DNA from: JAAZBA01 sp964461815
GTDB lineage: Bacteria > Bacillota > Clostridia > Oscillospirales > QAMX01
Length of the DNA: 47,323 nt
Assembly (NCBI GenBank): GCA_964461815.1
Contig: CAYWVF010000023.1
Span: 1-47,323, forward strand
Direction of reading: 5' to 3'
Positions 1 to 6,425 of the stretch are shown piece after piece. Both the position numbers and the translations under genes were made by a program. The notes beneath the pieces were generated by a model, which saw only the letters and a list, made by a program, of their open reading frames with translations, was not told the origin of the DNA and did not search any database. How positions within the stretch are numbered: the first letter of the stretch is position 1; each line of letters opens with the position of its first letter.

Positions 1-273
1 TCTGTAAACAGAAATGTCTTTGAACGAAATCTAATGATGGTATGTGAGTATTTTGTTTGCAGCTATGTGAATACGGCTTTATCGGAGTATACTATTTCTT
101 CCGACGATAAGAGATCGATCATTGACTATTATAAATGTGTTTGCTTTGGGCTGACGATAGATTGGCTCAATAATGGAATGACAGATGACTATATTCGATC
201 TATTCGCAGGATATTTATCCTGAAAAAGGATCTTGCACTGGAAATAGCGGGATTATTACAGGATCAGATATAG
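1..273 (+). CDS. TetR/AcrR-type regulator, C-terminal part (5' end outside window)
   Basis: The reading frame is open from base 1 and ends at the TAG at 271-273, so only the last 90 residues are visible. They are helical, with the pattern CFGLTIDWLNNGM followed by a basic segment, which resembles the ligand-binding and dimerisation half of TetR-family repressors. The DNA-binding helix-turn-helix would lie upstream of the window and cannot be checked. The gene is followed by a terminator and a perfect palindrome, then by a co-directional transporter operon. A role as local repressor of that operon is therefore inferred from position. An unrelated helical regulator remains possible. Confidence 0.6.
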   Translation, partial: SVNRNVFERNLMMVCEYFVCSYVNTALSEYTISSDDKRSIIDYYKCVCFGLTIDWLNNGMTDDYIRSIRRIFILKKDLALEIAGLLQDQI

Positions 274-291
274 TACATTTAATTGATATTG

Positions 292-340
292 ACCGAAAAT
301 CAGACACGAGATACCCAAGTGTCTGATTTTCGGTTATTTT
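292..340 (+). terminator. Terminator of the TetR-type gene
   Basis: A perfect 16-base inverted repeat (292-307 and 319-334, arms ACCGAAAATCAGACAC and its complement) with an 11-base loop is followed by TATTTTTAT. It lies 18 bases after the stop codon. Confidence 0.8.
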
Positions 341-344
341 TATA

Positions 345-371
345 GGCAGTGTCTGATTTTCAGACACTGCC
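345..371. promoter_or_regulatory. 27-base palindrome, candidate TetR operator
   Basis: Two 12-base arms (GGCAGTGTCTGA and its exact complement) flank TTT. There is no T-run after it, so it is less terminator-like than the hairpin just upstream. It lies a few bases before a possible -35 box and reuses the 13-base string GTGTCTGATTTTC (319-331 and 349-361). TetR-family operators are usually palindromes of this size, and a TetR-type gene lies immediately upstream. Assignment as an operator is inference. Confidence 0.5.
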
Positions 372-378
372 TAATACA

Positions 379-407
379 TTGACCGTGTTCAAACGGCCGG
401 ATTTGAT
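379..407 (+). promoter_or_regulatory. Possible promoter of the MMPL transporter operon
   Basis: TTGACC (379-384), a 17-base spacer and TTTGAT (402-407). The -10 is weak. The leader to the first gene would be about 180 bases. The leader (408-593) holds a 7-base-pair hairpin (468-484), two mutually exclusive small hairpins (497-515 and 505-520), and a five-codon reading frame with its own AAAGAAAGGA site (569-586). I see no known riboswitch in it. Confidence 0.35.
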
Positions 408-593
408 GTATTATTTTAACGTGGTCAGCAGATAAGATCAAATTATGTGATATATGGGGTGTAAAGCTTGAAAAAACTTTTCAAAACACCGTTTTTTACT
501 TCTTGCGACGAAGTAGTCGCTCATTTTCACTGACGTGAGGATCACTACAAATTCCAAAGAAAGGATAAATGCTTTGCAAGGTGTAATCAAAAA

Positions 594-1199
594 ATGAAGC
601 TGCGTTCTGTTTTACCGATGAAGGTCGCAAAATACGGATATATCGCAACATCTGTTATTTTCTGCATTGCCGGATTCCTGATCGCATTGATCCCGACGTT
701 ATCGGTATCGACGATCAGAATGTTTTTCGGAATAATGATGCTGATATTCGGCATCGTAAAATTGATCGGATATTTCTCAAAGGATCTTTTCAGGCTGGCA
801 TTTCAGTATGATCTGCAATTCGGGATATTGTTATGTATCCTCGGAATGATCACGCTGGTAAAGCATAGAGATACCGTGGAATTTATCTGTATTGCCTATG
901 GAGTCAGTATGATCGCAGACTGCCTTTTTAAATGGAAGACAGCCTTTGAAGCAAAAAGCTTTGGTATTCGACAGTGGTGGATGACGTTAGTACTCACGAT
1001 CACTGCGGGAATAGTCGGAGTACTTGTTATACTTTCGTCAGTTGTGGCGATACAGAAAGTCAATATATTGCTTGGAGTATCACTTCTGGCGGAGGGCGCT
1101 TTAAGTCTCAGCGTGGCGATAAGTATGGTGAAGATCATCGATCATCAGCAGCCTGATGTGGTCGATGCGGAATTGTGCGAAATGAGGGAGAAAGGTTAA
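594..1199 (+). CDS. DUF308/HdeD-like membrane protein
   Basis: This 201-residue protein is almost entirely hydrophobic, with about six membrane segments in short hairpin pairs and a charged C-terminal tail of about 25 residues. That matches the DUF308 (HdeD-like) family, whose biochemical role is poorly known. The ATG at 594 is preceded by AAGGTG ten bases upstream. A five-codon frame with a better ribosome site sits just before it and might couple translation. The gene is one base from the MMPL transporter gene and is probably co-transcribed with it. A role in membrane stress or as an accessory to the exporter is inferred only from context. Confidence 0.75.
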   Translation: MKLRSVLPMKVAKYGYIATSVIFCIAGFLIALIPTLSVSTIRMFFGIMMLIFGIVKLIGYFSKDLFRLAFQYDLQFGILLCILGMITLVKHRDTVEFICIAYGVSMIADCLFKWKTAFEAKSFGIRQWWMTLVLTITAGIVGVLVILSSVVAIQKVNILLGVSLLAEGALSLSVAISMVKIIDHQQPDVVDAELCEMREKG

Positions 1200-1200
1200 T

Positions 1201-3306
1201 ATGTGTTTTTCAAAGGCGGTAGTAAAACACCGTATACCGATTTTAATTTTGACGCTGATCCTGATGATACCGTCTGTGATCGGCATGGCGACAACTCGAG
1301 TCAACTATGATATGCTGACATATCTGCCGGAGGACATGGAAACGGTCATAGGACAAAACGAGCTGTTGGATGATTTTAATAAGGGCGCATTCACATTCCT
1401 GATATTTGAGGATATGCCGAATAAGGATGTGGCACGACTGAAGGAAAATGTGGAGCAGATCGATCATGTAGATACCGTTCTGTGGTATGATTCACTGGCT
1501 GATATTTCAGTACCGTTGGAGCTGCTCCCGGAAAAAGTATATAAGGAATTTAATACCGATCATTCTACTATGATGGCAGTATTTTTTGATAGCGGTACAT
1601 CGGAGGATGAAACGATGGACGCCGTTAAGGAAATAAGAAGTGTATGCGGTGAGCAGTGCTTTGTTTCCGGCATGACGGCATTGGTCGTAGACCTGAAGGA
1701 TCTGTGTGAGCAGGAGGAACCGATCTATGTAGGCCTTGCAGTAGTTTTAGCTTGTGCTGCTATGCTTCTATTCCTGGATGGCTGGCTCATTCCGTTCGTA
1801 TTCCTCGCATCTATCGGTGCGATGATCTTACTCAATATGGGTACGAACTTCTTCTTCGGAGAGATATCATATATAACAAAGGCTCTTTCGGCTGTATTAC
1901 AGCTGGCAGTAACGATGGATTACTCGATTTTTCTGTGGCACAGCTACAATGAGCAAAGAGAGCTATACAGTGACCATAACGAGGCCATGGCTCATGCAAT
2001 ACAGGAGACACTTACAAGCGTAATAGGAAGCTCAATCACTACAGTTTCAGGCTTCATCGCCTTGTGCTTTATGAGCTTCACATTGGGTATGTATCTCGGA
2101 CTTGTAATGGCAAAGGGCGTACTGTTCGGAGTTCTCGGATGTGTAACAGTACTGCCTGCATTGATACTTGTATTGGATAAGCCGTTACAGAAGACGAAGC
2201 ATAGATCTATCATTCCAAACATGCAGGGCTTTGCAAAGAGAATAGTAAAAATATTCCCTGTGTTCTTAGTGATCTTCGTTTTGCTGATCGCACCGTCACT
2301 TTACGGCTACAACAGAGCAAACGATGAAGTGTACTATGATATGGGACAGTGCTTGCCCGATGATATGAATTATGTCATTGCAAACTCAAAGCTGCGTGAC
2401 GACTTCAATATTGCATCTACTCATATGATACTGATAGATGCTAAAACCTCTCCTAAAAATGTGAAAAACATGATGGAGGAAATGGAAGAAGTAGACGGAG
2501 TAAAATATGTGCTGGGCTTGGAGTCCGTTATCGGCTCACGTGTTCCGCAGGAGATACTGCCTGACAGCATTAAGGATGTACTTGAAAGTGACCGCTGGGA
2601 GCTTTTACTTATCAACTCCGAATACGCTCCCGCAAGTGATAATGTAAACAACCAGATCGACGAGCTGACGGCTATCCTGAAAAGCTATGACAACAGCGGT
2701 GTGATAATAGGTGAGTCACCGTGTCTTAAGGATATGATAGAGACGACAGATCATGATTTCGCTGTAGTTACTGTAGTCTCGGTCGTTGCGATCTTTATAA
2801 TAATCTTACTTGTTGAAAAGAGCCTGTCGCTTCCGATCATACTGATAGCTGTTATCGAAGTAGGTATATTCATAAATCTCGGACTCCCACATTACATGGG
2901 TCAGAGCATGGCATTTATTACGCCGATATGCATAAGCACTATACAGCTTGGTGCTACCGTAGATTATGCGATCCTGATGACTACAAGGTACAAGGCGGAG
3001 AGGATCGGCGGCAAGGATAAGATAGATGCTGTTTGGACTGCGTTGTATACGTCGATTCCGTCTATCCTTGTTTCGGGCATGGGAATGTTTGCAGCTACAT
3101 TCGGAGTAGCACTTTATTCCGATATCGAGATCGTCAGCTCCATGTGTATGCTGATGGCTCGAGGTGCTGTTATCAGTATGCTGCTCGTCACGTTCGTGCT
3201 GCCTGCAATGTTTATGCTGTTGGATAGATTCATTTGTAAGACAACGTTGGATATGCGCCATATAGAATGCAACAAAAAAACTCAGGAGGTATCAGATCAT
3301 GAATAA
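1201..3306 (+). CDS. MMPL/RND-superfamily transporter
   Basis: The 701-residue protein has the duplicated RND layout: a membrane helix near 12-30, an extracellular domain of about 140 residues, a bundle of membrane helices, then a second copy of the same order after about residue 350. Each half carries the conserved acidic site inside the membrane, VTMDYS (Asp240) and ATVDYA (Asp588), the expected proton-relay positions in MMPL proteins. It begins at ATG 1201 after GAGAAAGG, one base past the DUF308 stop, and overlaps the next gene by eight bases. MMPL proteins export lipids or hydrophobic compounds using the proton gradient. The substrate here is unknown. A TetR-type regulator upstream would suit an inducible exporter. 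Confidence 0.88.
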   Translation: MCFSKAVVKHRIPILILTLILMIPSVIGMATTRVNYDMLTYLPEDMETVIGQNELLDDFNKGAFTFLIFEDMPNKDVARLKENVEQIDHVDTVLWYDSLADISVPLELLPEKVYKEFNTDHSTMMAVFFDSGTSEDETMDAVKEIRSVCGEQCFVSGMTALVVDLKDLCEQEEPIYVGLAVVLACAAMLLFLDGWLIPFVFLASIGAMILLNMGTNFFFGEISYITKALSAVLQLAVTMDYSIFLWHSYNEQRELYSDHNEAMAHAIQETLTSVIGSSITTVSGFIALCFMSFTLGMYLGLVMAKGVLFGVLGCVTVLPALILVLDKPLQKTKHRSIIPNMQGFAKRIVKIFPVFLVIFVLLIAPSLYGYNRANDEVYYDMGQCLPDDMNYVIANSKLRDDFNIASTHMILIDAKTSPKNVKNMMEEMEEVDGVKYVLGLESVIGSRVPQEILPDSIKDVLESDRWELLLINSEYAPASDNVNNQIDELTAILKSYDNSGVIIGESPCLKDMIETTDHDFAVVTVVSVVAIFIIILLVEKSLSLPIILIAVIEVGIFINLGLPHYMGQSMAFITPICISTIQLGATVDYAILMTTRYKAERIGGKDKIDAVWTALYTSIPSILVSGMGMFAATFGVALYSDIEIVSSMCMLMARGAVISMLLVTFVLPAMFMLLDRFICKTTLDMRHIECNKKTQEVSDHE

Positions 3307-4999
3307 AATAGCAAAACAGATCACAGCAATATGCTTATGTGCTGCACTCTGCCTTGGCGGCGCGAGCGTAGCCTTTGCAAAGACGATAAACAAACAGGAG
3401 CAGAACAGTACAGTCAGCGAAACTAAGGAGAAAAAGTCCGTGCAGCAGGAGATATCAAAGGATGAGACAGTTTACGTATTGGCAGGTACAGACGGTTCTG
3501 TTAGAAAGATCATCGTCAGCGATTGGCTGAAAAATACACTCGGAAGCGATACCGTTTCCGATCAGTCAGACCTTTCTGATATTGAAAATGTAAAGGGCGA
3601 TGAAGGATATACATTAAGCGGCGATAATATGAAGGTTTGGGATGCTCAGGGCAATGATATCTATTATCAGGGCAATATCGAAAAAGAGCTCCCGGTCGGT
3701 ATGAGCGTTACATATAAGCTTGATGGCAAGACTGTATCTGCCGATGAGATCGCAGGAAAGAGCGGCAAGGTGACTGTACGCTTTGATTACAGCAACAGTC
3801 AGTATGAAATGGTCGAGATCGACGGTCAGAAAGAAAAAATATACGTGCCGTTTGCAGTGCTTACAGGTATGATGCTTGATAACGAGGTGTTCAGTAACGT
3901 TGAGGTAACAAACGGTAAGCTCATCAATGATGGAGATCGTACAGTCGTAGTAGGTATAGCATTCCCGGGCTTACAGGAGAATCTGGACATAAGCAGTGAT
4001 GATATCACTATTCCGAATTATGTGGAAATTAGTGCAGATGCTGAGAATTTTGAGCTCGGAATGACGGTTACGATCGCTACAAACGAAGTGTTTAATGAGC
4101 TGGATGTCGAAAAGATCAGCTCCGAAAACCTGACAGAATCACTTGATGAATTGACAGAGGCTATGCAGTCATTGATAGACGGTTCATCTGCCTTATATGA
4201 CGGCATCGACACACTGCTTGACAGCTCAGATGAGCTTGCGGCAGGTGTGGATAAGCTTGCGGAAGGTACAAGATCACTGAAAACAGGTGTGAACACACTC
4301 GGTAGTGGTGCCGATCAGCTTCAGGCAGGTGCGACAGAGCTTTCTAACGGCTTGACTACACTTTCCTCAGGCAGTGACAGCCTGAATAGTGGAGCAAAAC
4401 AGGTATTCAACAGCCTACTATCTACGGCAACAGCACAGATAAAGGCGGCAGGAGTTCCCGTTCCGGATCTGACTATCGAAAATTACAGCGATACCTTGGA
4501 TGGCATTATTGCATCGATGGGTGAGAATACCGCATCGGATGGTGCAAAGACGATCATCGCACTGAAAGCTTCGCTGGATAGCTATAATACATTCTATCGC
4601 GGACTGAGATCCTATACAGGCGGCGTTGACAGCGCTGCAACGGGAGCTGCTGCGCTGTCTGTCGGTGCACAGTCATTAAAGGACGGAGCAGCTCAGCTTG
4701 AGATCGGTGCGACTTCACTGTATGACGGTATGACGAGCTTACAGAGCAGTATGCCGTCATTGACAGACGGCATCACTCAGCTCAGAGACGGCGCTAAGGA
4801 GCTTTCTGACGGCATTAAGCAATTTGACGAGCAGGGCGTGCAGAAGCTTCTGAATATAATTGACGAGGACTTGGACGGAGTCGTTGAAAGACTCAAAGCA
4901 ACGGTCAATGTATCTTCAAATTATCAAAACTTTACAGGTATCGGTGATGATATGAACGGTCAGGTGAAGTTTATATATCGTACCGATGAGATCAAATGA
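3299..4999 (+). CDS. Secreted X-X-X-Leu-X-X-Gly heptad-repeat protein
   Basis: This 566-residue protein begins with a clear signal peptide ending near Ala27 (ASVAFA). Residues 30-270 look beta-rich. Residues about 280-365 and 440-530 are built from seven-residue repeats of the Leu-x-x-Gly type (for example LAAGVDKLAEG), as in the YhgE/Pip-like family, and predict long helical rods. No C-terminal membrane helix or sorting signal is visible, so it should be released or held by partners. The start follows AGGAGG and overlaps the transporter gene, so the two are translationally coupled. An extracytoplasmic adaptor for the MMPL transporter is a reasonable inference; no function is established here. 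Confidence 0.8.
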   Translation: MNKIAKQITAICLCAALCLGGASVAFAKTINKQEQNSTVSETKEKKSVQQEISKDETVYVLAGTDGSVRKIIVSDWLKNTLGSDTVSDQSDLSDIENVKGDEGYTLSGDNMKVWDAQGNDIYYQGNIEKELPVGMSVTYKLDGKTVSADEIAGKSGKVTVRFDYSNSQYEMVEIDGQKEKIYVPFAVLTGMMLDNEVFSNVEVTNGKLINDGDRTVVVGIAFPGLQENLDISSDDITIPNYVEISADAENFELGMTVTIATNEVFNELDVEKISSENLTESLDELTEAMQSLIDGSSALYDGIDTLLDSSDELAAGVDKLAEGTRSLKTGVNTLGSGADQLQAGATELSNGLTTLSSGSDSLNSGAKQVFNSLLSTATAQIKAAGVPVPDLTIENYSDTLDGIIASMGENTASDGAKTIIALKASLDSYNTFYRGLRSYTGGVDSAATGAAALSVGAQSLKDGAAQLEIGATSLYDGMTSLQSSMPSLTDGITQLRDGAKELSDGIKQFDEQGVQKLLNIIDEDLDGVVERLKATVNVSSNYQNFTGIGDDMNGQVKFIYRTDEIK

Positions 5000-5068
5000 A
5001 GTAAAAGCTTAATGAGCATAGATAAATAGAAAAGCTTGTTTTTCTGAACAAAATAATATAGTCATAGT

Positions 5069-5105
5069 AAATAGCTGCCGAGCTGTAAATACAAGGCAGC
5101 TATTT
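5069..5105 (+). terminator. Terminator of the MMPL operon
   Basis: Perfect 11-base inverted repeat AAATAGCTGCC / GGCAGCTATTT with a 15-base loop. The T-rich side of the stem plus TGCTTT serves as a weak U tract. It separates this operon from the pilus operon. Confidence 0.7.
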
Positions 5106-5176
5106 GCTTTAGATAAACAGCACAATTATTTATGGCAAAATAATGTGAAATTATACGCATTTTTGACGAAAAACAC

Positions 5177-5206
5177 TTGACAAAAAACGTCGGGGGGGGG
5201 TAAAAT
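5177..5206 (+). promoter_or_regulatory. Pilus operon promoter with a G9 tract in the spacer
   Basis: A consensus -35 box TTGACA (5177-5182) and a good -10 box TAAAAT (5201-5206) are separated by 18 bases, the last nine of which are G (5192-5200). Loss of one G would give the optimal 17-base spacer, and gain of one would give 19. Homopolymer tracts in promoter spacers slip during replication and switch expression, as known for the poly-C fim promoters of Bordetella. No other promoter is apparent before the operon. The leader (5207-5304) is A+T-rich and holds no structure I recognise. Switching is inferred from the layout. Confidence 0.8.
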
Positions 5207-5304
5207 AGCTATATATACACCACTGCACCGTATAGAATTTTTTGCCGATTTTGCCTGCCTCTTATATATACGACTAAAGAACATACATTGATGAGGAACA
5301 GCAT

Positions 5305-5742
5305 ATGGGAAAAGAGTTGAAATCTCTTAACCGCAGAGAGTTGATCGAAATTATTTATCAGTTGAAAAAAAGTGAGCAGGAGCTTCAGAATGAAAATGCT
5401 AAATTGCAGGAGCTGCTTGAGGAAAAAAGAATTGCACTTCAAAACGTAGGCTCGATAGCTGATGCATCTCTTGCTCTTACGGATATTTTTAAAGCTGCAC
5501 AGAGCTCTGCTGATCTGTATCTTGCCGAGATCGAACGTCGGTATGCAGATGTTGAGAGGCAGTGTGCGGACTTTGTTGACGATGCTCGGAAAAGAGCTGA
5601 TGAGATCGTAGAGGAAGCGATGAAGCAAAAGGATGAGATCGTTAGAGAGACTAAAAATATGTATATATTACTGAAAAAGTATGAGGCAGAGATAGAAAAG
5701 AAGAAAATCGAGTTGGCATCATATAACGATCAGGAGCAATAG
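5305..5742 (+). CDS. DivIVA-like cytoplasmic coiled-coil protein
   Basis: The 145-residue protein has no signal peptide or membrane segment. Residues about 10-55 and 70-140 are rich in Glu, Lys, Gln and Ala with heptad periodicity, giving two coiled coils joined by a less charged stretch (about 50-70). This resembles DivIVA/GpsB-type or SMC-like helices without a specific match. The start follows GAGGA. It is the first gene of the pilus operon, three bases before the signal peptidase gene. A role as a cytoplasmic scaffold that positions pilus assembly or secretion is inference from context. The true family is uncertain. Confidence 0.65.
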   Translation: MGKELKSLNRRELIEIIYQLKKSEQELQNENAKLQELLEEKRIALQNVGSIADASLALTDIFKAAQSSADLYLAEIERRYADVERQCADFVDDARKRADEIVEEAMKQKDEIVRETKNMYILLKKYEAEIEKKKIELASYNDQEQ

Positions 5743-5745
5743 ACT

Positions 5746-6333
5746 ATGAAGCGTCGTAAAAAGTCTGTCAGCATCCCGTCGATGCAGGAGGTTGACACAG
5801 AAAGAAAACGTATAAGACGAGGAGCTTATTATCGCAAGGCACTGAGAGGAACTGTTTCTGTTCTTATAGTAGTTGCTGCTATAGCGGTGCTGATAGCTAC
5901 ATTGTTTTTGCCAATACTTCAAATCTCAGGCGACAGTATGTCACCTACGCTTGAACACAATGATATCGTTGCGCTTATAAAAACAGATAATTTTCAACGT
6001 GGCGATATGATCGGCTTTTACTATCAGGGCAAGATACTTTTGAAAAGAGTGATCGCACTGCCGGAGGATATTGTTGTAATAGACGGATACGGGAATGTCT
6101 ATGTGAATGAGGAGCTGTTGGATGAGCCGTATGTTACGCAGCAAAGCTTAGGTGATTGCGATCTTGAGTTTCCGTACACAGTTCCGACCGACAGCTATTT
6201 TGTGCTTGGAGATAAAAGAGCAAACTCAGTTGACAGCAGAAATTCCACTATCGGCTCTGTTGCAAGAGATGATATTATAGGAAAGATTTTTATACGAGCA
6301 TGGCCGCTGAACCGTATAGGCGTTCCGAGGTGA
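5746..6333 (+). CDS. lepB: Signal peptidase I, pilus-associated
   Basis: This 195-residue type I signal peptidase cleaves signal peptides at the outer face of the membrane. A basic N-terminus is followed by one membrane helix (about 33-55). The nucleophile Ser64 sits in SGDSMSPT, the general base Lys100 in LLKRVIALP, and the later conserved box GDKRANSVDSR is present. Both members of the Ser-Lys dyad are intact. It lies second in the pilus operon, as dedicated signal peptidases do in several Gram-positive pilus islands, where they process or help fold pilins. Preferred substrates are presumably the pilins and tip protein downstream. Confidence 0.92.
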   Translation: MKRRKKSVSIPSMQEVDTERKRIRRGAYYRKALRGTVSVLIVVAAIAVLIATLFLPILQISGDSMSPTLEHNDIVALIKTDNFQRGDMIGFYYQGKILLKRVIALPEDIVVIDGYGNVYVNEELLDEPYVTQQSLGDCDLEFPYTVPTDSYFVLGDKRANSVDSRNSTIGSVARDDIIGKIFIRAWPLNRIGVPR

Positions 6334-6364
6334 TGGTTCATATAATACACTTGGAGTATATGCA

Positions 6365-6398
6365 GTAAAAATCGATTTGTTTTAAAGATCGATTTTAC
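6365..6398 (+). promoter_or_regulatory. Hairpin before the tip-protein gene
   Basis: Inverted repeat of GTAAAAATCGAT and ATCGATTTTAC with one bulged base and an 11-base loop. It ends 27 bases before the likely TTG start. It lies inside the operon, has no U tract, and could affect translation or mRNA stability. Function unproven. Confidence 0.4.
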
Positions 6399-6425
6399 AG
6401 ATATAGCTTGGAAAGGCAGGTTACC

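Noticed and set aside
345..371. Palindrome as a second terminator of the TetR-type gene
   Set aside because: There is no T-run after it, and a complete terminator already lies just upstream. An operator fits better, though neither is proven.
2806..3261. 151-codon frame on the minus strand
   Set aside because: It lies wholly inside the MMPL gene, is full of His/Arg/Cys with no ribosome site, and the plus strand encodes conserved MMPL residues.
5003..5033. Repeated AAAAGCTT after the heptad-repeat gene
   Set aside because: Only a six-base self-complementary core repeats. The clear terminator is at 5069-5105.
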